Origin: Paludisphaera mucosa
GTDB taxonomy: Bacteria > Planctomycetota > Planctomycetia > Isosphaerales > Isosphaeraceae
Direction: 5' to 3'
DNA length: 64,000 nucleotides
Assembly (NCBI RefSeq): GCF_029589435.1
Contig: NZ_JARRAG010000001.1
Span: 1,416,808 to 1,480,807 of the forward strand
Shown here: in pieces, positions 43,967 to 52,968 of the stretch
How the letters are laid out: every line of letters begins with the position of its first letter
How positions within the stretch are numbered: position 1 is the stretch's first letter
Position numbers and translations under genes: made by a program
Notes under the pieces: model-generated
The model's database searches: none
The model's input: only the letters and a program-made list of their open reading frames with translations
What the model was told of the DNA's origin: nothing

Positions 43967-46087
43967 TCAACGGACCTCGAACAAATCCTGCTCCATGCCG
44001 ACGGCCGTCGAGGGGCCGAGCACCCCGGCGGCGACCCAGCCGGCGAAGCGGTCGGGCGTCACGAAGTCGGTGAAGCCGTATCCGGCGGGGTGGCGGTGCC
44101 GATCGATCTCCTTCCAGTCGACGTAGACGTGCGTGATCTTCCGCCCGCGGAGCTCCCGCCGGAACTCTTCCGGCGATCGGCCGGCCGCGAGCGTCTCGAT
44201 CACCTCGGGGTTGAAGACCGTGTTGTAAAGGACCGCATGCTTCAGGTGGAAGACGGCCGCCTGCCCGACCAGGAGGATCTTGGCGTCGGGAGGAAGCCTG
44301 GCGTCGATCGATGCGAGCGGGGCGTTGAGGCGGCGTGGCATGTCCTCTCGCAGGGACAGCAATTGGCCGGTCCACTCGTTCAGGCCCGCAAGCGCGGTCG
44401 AGCTGAACGTTAAGTTCGTCGCGATCCCCAGCGCGAGCACGCCTGCGCGGACGACGCCCCAGGCGAGGGACTTCGACCAGTCGGCCCCCATTCCGGCCAG
44501 GACCGCCGCCGCGGGGAGCATGGGCAGCCAGAAGCGATCGAGACGGTGGGTCAGCAGCCACCACGACAGGAACATCCAGGCCAGGTACAGGCTCAGCCAA
44601 CCCGCGACGCGTCGAGATCTCGGGTTGAAGAAGGCCAGGGGGGCGAAAGCCGCGTAAAGGGGGGACTGCCAGTCGGACCGCCCCAGGACCTCGATGAGCG
44701 AATAACGGAAGAGCGGCCAGGTGATGGGCCGCGGCCCGTGCGCCCGGCTCCACTGGACTTCACGAGCCGGGGTCCAGTCGCGGCCGCCGAACACCGGGAA
44801 GGCGAGCGGATAGATCGGGTTGCCCGTGTCGACGACGTTCTTGATCATCCATGGACTCATGACGACCGCCCAGCCCAGCACGTAGGCCAGCACCGGCCGC
44901 GCCGAGCGCGTCCGCCAGGACTCGACGAGGCTCAAAACCCCGAAGGGGAGCACGGCGGGCAGGACGGCCGTGTACTTGCAGGCCGTCGCGCCGCCGGCGA
45001 GGATTCCGATCAAGACCCAGAGACGCACCGGCAAATGGTCACGTTCCTTGCGGCCCCGGACGAAGGCCCAGAGCAGGGCGGCCTGGTAGCCGCACAGCGG
45101 GCCCTCAACATAGGCGATGACGCCCAGTCGGTAGATCCAGGGCGTGCTCAGGTAGACGACCGCCGCCAGGCAGCCCGCCCGCCACGATCCCAGCCGGGTG
45201 GCCGTGGAGGCGATCAGGACCGCGGCGCACGGGGCGAAGAGCGCGACGAGGAGTTGTCCGACCAGCCCGCCCCACCACCAGTCGCGGAGGACTTCCATCC
45301 CCAGCAGGTGCAGCATCTCCACGCCGAACGGCATGTTCGTGTAGACGTTGTGCGGGAGGAACGCGATCCGGCCGTTCAGGAAATACTCCTTGGGGCCTTG
45401 GAGGTGATACTCGAGGACGTCGAAATCGATGGCCGGCAGCATCGAGCCCAGGAGCATCATCGCCAGGAAGGGAGCGACGACCACGACGGCGAGCGCCACG
45501 CCGGGGTCGAAGCCGTGGCGTGGCCATCTCCACATCTTCGAGCCGACTACGCCCGCGACTCCAGCGACCATCAGCGACGGGCGGAAAAGCCAGGGCCTAA
45601 GAAGTCCGAGCCGACCCAGGAACAAGGTCGCGAGTCCGAGGACGATCGCGCCGAGCGTGTAGTCGATCGCGAGACGCACGGCGACCCCGCATGAGCCCTC
45701 CATCTGGGCCTTCCGCAACATCCAGTCGCCGATCCCGATGGCGGCGAGCGCGATCAGGAACGCGGCGGCCACGATCGGGATGCGCTGCGGCAGGTTGCCG
45801 AGATGGCTCATCTCGCCGACGGCCTTGCCGAGGAGGGAGTCCTGATAGGTCACACCGGGCACCAGCCCGGGAAGAGCGTCCAGCAGCAGGATGCCCCGCG
45901 TGATCGCGCCCTTAGGGGAGGGAGCGTTCGGGAGCGGCTCGGCCAGGAACCAGCCGAGCCAGGCAAGCTCCAGAATCGCCAGGACGACGAGCGGCCAGCC
46001 GCTGCGCTGGAGGAGCCCGGGCGAGGGAGCGCCGAAGCCGGCCGCATCGTTCGCCTTGGGCCGCAGGCTGGGTTGGCGCTTGCTCAT
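43967..46087 (-). CDS. PMT/ArnT-like membrane glycosyltransferase
   Basis: A 706-residue integral membrane protein with about 12 hydrophobic segments. The first large loop carries DFDVLEYHLQGPKEYF (about residues 221-236), the acidic catalytic signature of GT-C enzymes that use polyprenyl-phosphate sugars. The C-terminal 150 residues form a soluble domain. It probably adds sugars to lipids or proteins outside the cytoplasm. The start is one base after the stop of the UxaA-like gene, so the two are probably co-transcribed. Confidence 0.8.
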   Translation of the reverse strand: MSKRQPSLRPKANDAAGFGAPSPGLLQRSGWPLVVLAILELAWLGWFLAEPLPNAPSPKGAITRGILLLDALPGLVPGVTYQDSLLGKAVGEMSHLGNLPQRIPIVAAAFLIALAAIGIGDWMLRKAQMEGSCGVAVRLAIDYTLGAIVLGLATLFLGRLGLLRPWLFRPSLMVAGVAGVVGSKMWRWPRHGFDPGVALAVVVVAPFLAMMLLGSMLPAIDFDVLEYHLQGPKEYFLNGRIAFLPHNVYTNMPFGVEMLHLLGMEVLRDWWWGGLVGQLLVALFAPCAAVLIASTATRLGSWRAGCLAAVVYLSTPWIYRLGVIAYVEGPLCGYQAALLWAFVRGRKERDHLPVRLWVLIGILAGGATACKYTAVLPAVLPFGVLSLVESWRTRSARPVLAYVLGWAVVMSPWMIKNVVDTGNPIYPLAFPVFGGRDWTPAREVQWSRAHGPRPITWPLFRYSLIEVLGRSDWQSPLYAAFAPLAFFNPRSRRVAGWLSLYLAWMFLSWWLLTHRLDRFWLPMLPAAAVLAGMGADWSKSLAWGVVRAGVLALGIATNLTFSSTALAGLNEWTGQLLSLREDMPRRLNAPLASIDARLPPDAKILLVGQAAVFHLKHAVLYNTVFNPEVIETLAAGRSPEEFRRELRGRKITHVYVDWKEIDRHRHPAGYGFTDFVTPDRFAGWVAAGVLGPSTAVGMEQDLFEVR

Positions 46088-46088
46088 G

Positions 46089-47645
46089 TCAGAGGGTCGG
46101 CCCGATGGACCAGGGAGCGAACTCCTCCTCGCCGAGACCGACGCCTTCGCTGCGCGTCCGCTCGCCGCTCGCGACGGCGAGGATCTGCTCGAACAGCGAT
46201 CGACCGACGGCTTCCACCGACTCGCCGTCGAGGATCGTCCCGGCGTTCACGTCCATGTCGTCCTTCATCTTCTTGAACATGGGCGTGTTGGTCGCCATCT
46301 TGATGCAGGGTGTGGGCTTGAGGCCCAGGACGCTCCCCCGCCCGGTGGTGAAGACGAGCACGTTGGCCCCGCCGGCCACGAGCCCCGTGGTGCAGACGGG
46401 GTCGTACCCCGGCGTGTCCATGAAGATCAGGCCCGGGCCTTTCGCCGGCTGGGCGTAATCGACCACGTCGACCAGCGGCGACGAGCCGGCCTTGGCCAGG
46501 GCGCCGAGCGACTTCTCGTAGATCGTCGACAGCCCGCCGGCCTTGTTGCCGGGGGAGGGGTTGTTGTTGATCTCGGCGCCGAAAACGCCCGTGTACCACT
46601 CCCACCACTTGATCCGGTCGACGAGCTTCCGACCGACCTCGGCCGAGACGGCGCGGCGGGTCAGGAGATGTTCCGCGCCGTAGATTTCGGTCGTCTCCCC
46701 GAGCACGGCCGTGCCGCCCTGTGCGATGACGAGATCGGCCGCCACGCCCAGCGCGGGGTTGGCGGTCACGCCCGAGTTGCCGTCCGAGCCTCCGCACTCC
46801 AGGGCCAGGCAGATTTTCGAGGCCGGCTGGTCGGATCGCTTCCAGGCCTCGGCCGCAGGCAAGAGCCCCTCGACGGCCGCCACGGCCGCCTCGACCGTCC
46901 GCCCGATACCCCCTTCTTCCTGGATGGTGAAGACGCGCGGCGACGGCGGTGTCGGGCCGTTCTTCGAGGCGAGTCGCAGGTGGTGGGTTTCGATCAGGTG
47001 CTCGGCGTAGGCTCCTTCGCAGCCCAGGCCGACGAGGACGTAGGCCGCCACGTTGGGATGGCGGACGAAACCGGCCAGCACACGCTCGAGGATCTGGTGG
47101 TCCTTGCCTTCGAACGGGAGCCCGCATCCCCCTTTGTGGGTGATCGCGAAGACGCCGTCGACGTTCGGGTGGGAACGCGAGAAGTCCCGGCCGCGGAATC
47201 GCTCCGAGATGTAGCGCGACGTGCTGGCCGAGCAGTTCACCGTGCTGACGACGGCGATGTAGTTGCGCGTCCCCACGCGGCCGTCGGGACGGAGATAACC
47301 TTGAAAGGTGCGGGGCGGCTCGGGGGGATGACTCGGGCCACGTTCCGAGGCGTACGCGTAATCGCGCTCGAAGAGGTCGGCCCGGAGATTGTGGACGTGG
47401 ACGTGCGACCCCGCCGGGATCGGCTTCGAAGCGAAACCGATCACCTGGCCGTACTTCCGGACCGGCCGGCCCTCGGCGACGTCGCGCACCGCGATCTTGT
47501 GCCCCAGCGCGATCGGCGCCAGCGCCTGGATGGTCCGGCCGCCGACCTCGACGCTCGCCCCGAGCGGGATGGGCGCGGGGGCCATCGCGACGTCGTCGTC
47601 GCCGCGGAGGAGGACGGCGCGGGCGGATCGCGTTGCAGTCGCCAT
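46089..47645 (-). CDS. uxaA: UxaA-type altronate/galactarate dehydratase
   Basis: A 518-residue protein: N-terminal SAF domain (residues 1-100, ALGHKIAVRDVAEGRPVRKY, then AGSHVHVHN) then a D-galactarate/altronate dehydratase domain (YLRPDGRVGTRNYIAVVSTV, CSASTSRYISER, HKGGCGLP, EFGGSDGNSG-type CGGSDGNSG). This family dehydrates hexonates to keto-deoxy acids in hexuronate breakdown. Length and order match UxaA. No other uronate gene is nearby; the linked genes are a sugar dehydrogenase upstream and a glycosyltransferase downstream. Confidence 0.85.
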   Translation of the reverse strand: MATATRSARAVLLRGDDDVAMAPAPIPLGASVEVGGRTIQALAPIALGHKIAVRDVAEGRPVRKYGQVIGFASKPIPAGSHVHVHNLRADLFERDYAYASERGPSHPPEPPRTFQGYLRPDGRVGTRNYIAVVSTVNCSASTSRYISERFRGRDFSRSHPNVDGVFAITHKGGCGLPFEGKDHQILERVLAGFVRHPNVAAYVLVGLGCEGAYAEHLIETHHLRLASKNGPTPPSPRVFTIQEEGGIGRTVEAAVAAVEGLLPAAEAWKRSDQPASKICLALECGGSDGNSGVTANPALGVAADLVIAQGGTAVLGETTEIYGAEHLLTRRAVSAEVGRKLVDRIKWWEWYTGVFGAEINNNPSPGNKAGGLSTIYEKSLGALAKAGSSPLVDVVDYAQPAKGPGLIFMDTPGYDPVCTTGLVAGGANVLVFTTGRGSVLGLKPTPCIKMATNTPMFKKMKDDMDVNAGTILDGESVEAVGRSLFEQILAVASGERTRSEGVGLGEEEFAPWSIGPTL

Positions 47646-47756
47646 CAGGTTTCCTCAGGGCGAACGGGACTGTAGGGGGCGGGGACCGGACTCACGCCGA
47701 TCACGACCGGACGAGATGGCGAGTCGGCCGCGACCGACCCGCCCCTCGCCGTCGGC

Positions 47757-49082
47757 TCACTTCGAGGCGGGAGCCAGCTCGTGGATCCGGCCGTCGAAGG
47801 CCAGGATCAGGAGTTCGCCCTCGGGCGTCTCGTCGAACGAGGTGATGTTCAACTTGGTCTGCGGCGTGACCTTGAGCAGTTCGCCGCCCGCAGCGACCTT
47901 GCCGCCCTCGTACTTGAGGCCCCAGATGCGGCCGCTGTCGTAATCGCCGTAGACGTACCAACCCTTGAGGGCCGGGATGGCTTCGCCGCGGTAGACGTAT
48001 CCGCCGGTGATGCTGAGGCCGCTGTCGGGACGCTCGGCCGTCGGCTTGTGGGGGTACTCGGCCAATGGGGGAGTCATCTTCGCCGCGGTGTCGGCCTTCT
48101 GCCGACGCTGGGGTTCGAAGGCGTGGAAGCCTTCGCGGATGCTCCAGCCGTAGTTGCCGCCGTTGTCGATCTTGTGCACGTACTCGAAGAGGTTCTGGCC
48201 GACGTCGCCGGCCCAGAGGTCGCCGGTCTGGCGGTCGAAGCTGAACTTCCAGACGTTGCGCAGGCCGATGGCGTAGACTTCGGGCGCCCAATGGGCGTGG
48301 GCCTTCGAGCGGAGCGCCGGGTTGTCGGCCGGGATCCCGTACGCCGCGTCGCCGGCGGGGTGATCGACGTCGATTCGCAGGATCGATCCGAACCAGTCCT
48401 TCGGGTTCTGGCCGGTGTTGAGCGGGTCGCCGCCCGCCCCGCCGTCACCGAGCGTGATGTACAGGAAGCCGTCGGGGCCGAACAGGATCGTGCCGCCGTT
48501 GTGGTTCTCCCACTTGTCGACGTCCGAAACCCAGATCCGCTTCTCGCTGGTGGGGTCGGCCTTGGTCGGGTCGTCCGAGGAGACGTTGAACCGAGAGACC
48601 ACCGAGCGCCGCTGGTCGTCTTTCGCCGAGTAATAGACGAAGAACTGGCCGTTCTCCTTGTATTTGGGGTGGAAGGCCATGCCGAGCAGGCCCTCCTCGT
48701 TGCCCCGGTTCATCTCGTCGGGGAGCTGCAGGAACAGCTTCTTCTCCGACGTGTCGCGGGGGCTCGACGGGAACGACCAGATCTTCGCCTGGTGCTGCTC
48801 GACCACGAAGTAGCGGCTGGTGTCGTCCTTGGGATACGCCAGGGCGACCGGACGGTCGAATTTGAGGTTGGGGTAGGCGACGGGCGTCGCGACCTGCGGC
48901 AGGACGACGTCCTGGGCTCCGGCGCGGGGCGCGGCCGATCCGAGGGCGAAGCAGGTCGCCAGCGCGGCCGCGAGGGCTCCTCGCGCCGGGAACGAAGACG
49001 TCTCGGGAAGACGCTGCAAGGGGAGATCTCCGAAGGGGGCTCGATTCGGGTCCCGACCGCGACGAGGTCGCCGGTCGTCCAC
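47757..49082 (-). CDS. PQQ-type soluble sugar dehydrogenase, exported
   Basis: About 441 residues. A signal peptide (ALAAALATCFALGSAAPRAG) precedes a six-bladed beta-propeller of the GSDH family: NEEGLLGMAFHP, GPDGFLYITLGDGG, YAIGLRNVWKFSFD, LWAGDVGQN, NYGWSIREG. Such proteins oxidise aldoses with PQQ; distant planctomycete members may use other substrates. The GTG at 49082 gives a long N-region; a TTG at 49019 with GGAG eight bases upstream gives a normal signal peptide and is a real alternative. Confidence 0.85.
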   Translation of the reverse strand: MDDRRPRRGRDPNRAPFGDLPLQRLPETSSFPARGALAAALATCFALGSAAPRAGAQDVVLPQVATPVAYPNLKFDRPVALAYPKDDTSRYFVVEQHQAKIWSFPSSPRDTSEKKLFLQLPDEMNRGNEEGLLGMAFHPKYKENGQFFVYYSAKDDQRRSVVSRFNVSSDDPTKADPTSEKRIWVSDVDKWENHNGGTILFGPDGFLYITLGDGGAGGDPLNTGQNPKDWFGSILRIDVDHPAGDAAYGIPADNPALRSKAHAHWAPEVYAIGLRNVWKFSFDRQTGDLWAGDVGQNLFEYVHKIDNGGNYGWSIREGFHAFEPQRRQKADTAAKMTPPLAEYPHKPTAERPDSGLSITGGYVYRGEAIPALKGWYVYGDYDSGRIWGLKYEGGKVAAGGELLKVTPQTKLNITSFDETPEGELLILAFDGRIHELAPASK

Positions 49083-49472
49083 ACGCTTCCATGGAACTAG
49101 AGTTGTTGGGCGACGGCCCGCAAGTCAAGGCGTCGCCCGCCGATCCGCCGCCCGCGCGACCGGCCCCGGCGTCCTCGAATTCCATAGGAATTGCTTGATG
49201 GGGGAATTTCGGTCTGGTACCTTCAATTTGTCCTCATCGAATCCTTTTCATCCCCTTCGCCTGTTCGCAAGACGGACCGACCGATGTCGCTCGTCGCCGT
49301 CACGCCCGGGTCCTTGTATCCGTAGTGGACGTTACGCCATAGTATTGCGGCTACGCCGCTCGCCCCCTGACCTCGTCGGCGCGCCGCCCTCGTCGGACGC
49401 GTCGCTTGCAGCCGGGGACCAGCACGCGCCCATCGCCCCGCCTTTGGGTTTCCTCTTGGGAGTTACGTCGTC
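49083..49472. other. Divergent intergenic region before the pilus locus
   Basis: Contains the promoters of the sugar dehydrogenase and the first ATPase gene. A small inverted repeat AATTCC...GGAATT lies near 49178-49192. Lower GC than the genes on either side. No RNA gene seen. Confidence 0.45.
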
Positions 49473-51224
49473 ATGGCCAAGAGTCGGGATTGGACGGACA
49501 TCCTCATTCGACGCGGCGTCATCGGTCCCGATCAGCTGAAGGAGGCGGAGCGCTCCGGCGGAGACGTCGAGGACGCCCTGGTGAAGCTCGGCTACGCCGA
49601 CGCCACCGACGTGACGAAGGCCAAGGCCGAGCAACATGGGCTCCAGTACGTCGAACTTCGCGAGGTCGAGATCCCGGCCTCCGTCATCGGCAAGGTGCCC
49701 GAATCGCTGGCTCGCGAGAACATCGTGATGCCGATGTCGGAGAGCAACGGCTCAATCCGCGTCATCATGCACGATCCCATGGGTTTCGAAACGATCGAGA
49801 AGCTCCGCTTCGTCCTCAATCGCGAGATCGAGGTGGCCCTCGCCCCCCGCGAGGCCATCATCGAGGCCATCAACAAGTACTACGGCGGATCGGCGGGGGA
49901 GACCGAGTCGGTCGACTCGATGCTCACCGAATTCACCGACACCCAGATGGATTACCTCGACGACGGGGCCGGCGGCAGGCCGTCGACGACGAACACTCTC
50001 GAAGAGGGCGACGCCCCCGTCATTCGGCTGGTCCACCTCATTATTGAGGAGGCGGTCCGCAACCGCGCCTCCGACATCCACATCGAACCCTTCGCGGAAC
50101 GCGTCCGGATTCGCTATCGGATCGACGGCGTGCTGATGGAGCGCGACTCGGCCCCGAGGCGACTGCTGGGAGCCATGGTCAGCCGGCTCAAGATCATGGG
50201 GTCGATCGACATCGCCGAGAAGCGCCGACCTCAGGACGGCCGGATCAAGATCAACGTCGCGGGCAAGGACATCGACTTGCGAGTCAGTATACTCCCGACC
50301 ACGCATGGACAATCGGTCGTCATGCGGATCCTTGACCGCGACAACATCAAGGTGAGTCTCCAGGACCTTGGCTTCTCCGACGAGGACTACGCGAAGTTCC
50401 GGCAGTTGATCAAACGGCCGAATGGGATTCTGCTCGTGACCGGACCCACCGGGTCGGGAAAGACGACGACGCTTTACGCAGCCCTCAACGAGCTGAACCG
50501 CCCGGACGTGAAGATCATCACGGCCGAGGATCCCGTTGAATATTACCTCCCCGGGGTGAACCAATGTGAGGTGAAGGCGAAGATCGGGATGACCTTTGCA
50601 CGCATCATTCGAGCCATGCTGCGGCAGAACCCGAACATCCTTCTGGTCGGCGAAATCCGTGATTTGGAGACGGCTGAGACCGCCATTCAGGCCAGTCTGA
50701 CAGGACACTTGGTTTTCAGTACATTGCACACGAACGATGCGCCCGCCGCCATTACACGGTTGGTCGACATCGGCATCCAACCCTTCCTCGTGGCAAGCTC
50801 CGTGCTTGCAGTCTTGGCGCAACGCTTGGTCAGGAAAGTGTGCCCCAAGTGCAAGGTCCGGATTGAGCCGCCGGCCCATATCCTGGCCGGACTCGGCCTT
50901 CGACCCGAGCTGGCCAAGAAAGCCAACTTCGTGCGTGGCAAGGGCTGCTCGAACTGCAACAAGAAGGGCTACCGCGGCCGTCTGGGCATCTACGAGCTGA
51001 TGCTGATGAGCAACGTGGTCCGCGAGATGGCGTTCAAGGGCGAGTCGACGATGGCGATCCGCAAGGTCGCTCGTAAGCAGGGGATGCGTACGCTCTTCGA
51101 GGACGGGATCATCAAGGCGATCAAGGGGATCACGACGCTGGACGAGGTCCTCCGGATCACCCAACACGACGTCTCGTCAGCACCCACGCCGACACCCGAA
51201 AAGAAGCCGTCTACTCCGGCGTGA
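49473..51224 (+). CDS. PilB/GspE-type assembly ATPase (first copy)
   Basis: A 583-residue protein. An N-terminal GspE/MshEN-like domain (RDWTDILIRRGVIGPDQLKE) is followed by the ATPase core: Walker A GPTGSGKTTTL (Lys330), the Asp box EDPVEY, LRQNPNILLVGEIRDLETAE (Walker B), STLHTNDAP (His box), and a C4 zinc site (CPKC and CSNC). It powers pilus or pseudopilus assembly from the cytoplasm. First gene of the locus; a paralogue follows at 52969. Base composition in the second half dips below the neighbours. Confidence 0.93.
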   Translation: MAKSRDWTDILIRRGVIGPDQLKEAERSGGDVEDALVKLGYADATDVTKAKAEQHGLQYVELREVEIPASVIGKVPESLARENIVMPMSESNGSIRVIMHDPMGFETIEKLRFVLNREIEVALAPREAIIEAINKYYGGSAGETESVDSMLTEFTDTQMDYLDDGAGGRPSTTNTLEEGDAPVIRLVHLIIEEAVRNRASDIHIEPFAERVRIRYRIDGVLMERDSAPRRLLGAMVSRLKIMGSIDIAEKRRPQDGRIKINVAGKDIDLRVSILPTTHGQSVVMRILDRDNIKVSLQDLGFSDEDYAKFRQLIKRPNGILLVTGPTGSGKTTTLYAALNELNRPDVKIITAEDPVEYYLPGVNQCEVKAKIGMTFARIIRAMLRQNPNILLVGEIRDLETAETAIQASLTGHLVFSTLHTNDAPAAITRLVDIGIQPFLVASSVLAVLAQRLVRKVCPKCKVRIEPPAHILAGLGLRPELAKKANFVRGKGCSNCNKKGYRGRLGIYELMLMSNVVREMAFKGESTMAIRKVARKQGMRTLFEDGIIKAIKGITTLDEVLRITQHDVSSAPTPTPEKKPSTPA

Positions 51225-51527
51225 CGACGACCGATAGAAAAAACGAAAAGGTTCCTCGCGGACCCCCGCCGCGATCGCGGAGGGTTTGCGGAGGGCCTCG
51301 GTCCTGCAGGATTCTCAGATTCTTCAAGCACTTGCGCGCTTGATCCAGTCGTGCCCGATCGAAATAATGAAGGTGGCCGAGAGGATTCGGGCTCATCAGC
51401 CTAACTCCAATACGGTCCTCAGGAATTCGATGGACGCCTGGTCTTCAGGACAAAGTCAACTCCAGTCAGAACCGCTCCGATGACCGGCGGACATTCCATC
51501 GAGACCTAGGGGAGGCCAAGAGACGGC
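51225..51527. other. Intergenic region with terminator-like hairpin
   Basis: A GC-rich imperfect hairpin (ACCCCCGCCGCGA paired with TCGCGGAGGGT, 51258-51282) may end or attenuate the first ATPase transcript. The rest is unremarkable. A GGGGAGG site precedes the pilT start. Confidence 0.4.
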
Positions 51528-52640
51528 ATGGGCACGATCCTCATCGACAAGCTTCTCCAGACCGTGTGCACCCAGCGGGCCAGCGATCTGCACTTGACCG
51601 TCGGCAGTCAGCCCATGCTGCGGCTCCACGGCCACATGCGACCGCTCGCCACCAAGATTCTCGAACCGCCCGATACCGTGGCGCTCATGAAGAGCATCAC
51701 GCCCGAGCGGTGCCAGCAGGAGCTTCAGGAAGTCGGCGGGACCGACTTCGGGTTCGCCTTCGGCGAGATGGCCCGGTTCCGCGTCGCCGTGTTCAAGCAG
51801 CGCGGCAACATCGGCCTGGTCCTCCGGCGAATCCCGAACGAGTTCCTCACCTTCGAGCAGCTCGGCCTGCCGACGATCATGGAAGAGCTGATCCAGCGGC
51901 CTCGCGGCCTGATCCTGGTCACCGGGCCCACGGGCTCGGGCAAGACGACCAGCCTCGCCTCGATGATCAACTGGATCAACAACAACATGGACCGGCACAT
52001 CATCACGATCGAGGACCCGATCGAGTACTTCCACAAGCATCAAAAATCGCTTGTGAATCAGCGCGAGATCGGCATCGACGTGCCGGACTTCCCCGAGGCC
52101 ATCCGCCGCGCCCTGCGTATGGACCCGGACATCATCCTCGTCGGCGAAATGCGCGACCTGGCGACGATCCAGGCGGCGATCACGGCGGCCGAGACGGGCC
52201 ACATCGTCTTCGGCACGCTGCACACGAACTCGGCCGAGGGCACGGTCAATCGAATCATCGACGTCTTCCCCAAGGAGCAGCAGGACCAGATCCGCACCCA
52301 GCTCTCGGTGGCGATCATCGGCGTCCTCGCCCAGGCGCTCCTGCCCCGCAAGCCCAAGGGCCTGGTCGCCGCCTACGAGATGCTCGTGGTGACGCCGGCC
52401 ATCTCGAACCTGATCCGCGAGAACAAGACCTACCGCATCGACTCGTCGATCCAGACCGGCCGCAAGCACGGCATGATCCTGCTCGACGACAGCCTCTTCA
52501 ACCTCTGGAAGCAGGGGCTGGTCGAGGAGCAGGAGGTCCTCTACAAGTCGCGCAAGGTCAACGAGCTGCGCGAGCGCATCGAGAACGCCAAGAAGGGGAT
52601 CTTCGACGAGGCCGAGGGCGAGGAGGAAGAGGAAGGTTGA
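51528..52640 (+). CDS. pilT: PilT-type retraction ATPase
   Basis: A 370-residue protein with the short PilT layout: N-terminal PAS-like region (SDLHLTVGSQPMLRLHGHM), Walker A GPTGSGKTTS (Lys139), EDPIEY, LRMDPDIILVGEMRDLATI and GTLHTNSAEGTVNRIIDVFP. PilT disassembles pili and drives retraction. No zinc C4 site, as expected. The C-terminal tail is strongly acidic. Between two PilB/GspE-type genes. Confidence 0.95.
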   Translation: MGTILIDKLLQTVCTQRASDLHLTVGSQPMLRLHGHMRPLATKILEPPDTVALMKSITPERCQQELQEVGGTDFGFAFGEMARFRVAVFKQRGNIGLVLRRIPNEFLTFEQLGLPTIMEELIQRPRGLILVTGPTGSGKTTSLASMINWINNNMDRHIITIEDPIEYFHKHQKSLVNQREIGIDVPDFPEAIRRALRMDPDIILVGEMRDLATIQAAITAAETGHIVFGTLHTNSAEGTVNRIIDVFPKEQQDQIRTQLSVAIIGVLAQALLPRKPKGLVAAYEMLVVTPAISNLIRENKTYRIDSSIQTGRKHGMILLDDSLFNLWKQGLVEEQEVLYKSRKVNELRERIENAKKGIFDEAEGEEEEEG

Positions 52641-52968
52641 GCGGCGGATTCTCCGGGGGTTTTCGTCACAGGGCGTCCCGCGGCGAGTATTTGAGATATA
52701 CACGTTGAAATAGGTTCAAGCTCAGTTCGATCAGGCGAGCGTCCGGCGGCGGGCGCGAGGGTTCGACCCCGGCTTTCGCGGCCGGCCCCCTCGACGCCCC
52801 CTCCTCGGATCCCGGAATTCCCAGCGACCCAGGCGCGCGGGCCTCGACGGCCGCGGCGATCTTCTCCGACAAGACTTCATCACGACAGATCCGACGACGA
52901 GGCGTGGAAGGCGGCCCCCCAGGGCCTCCCGGGGACGTCCCGCGCGTGCATCGATCGGGGGCGGGTAC
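52641..52968. other. Intergenic region before the second ATPase
   Basis: An AT-richer patch at 52690-52730 (TATTTGAGATATACACG) is a plausible promoter. Nothing else seen. Confidence 0.4.
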
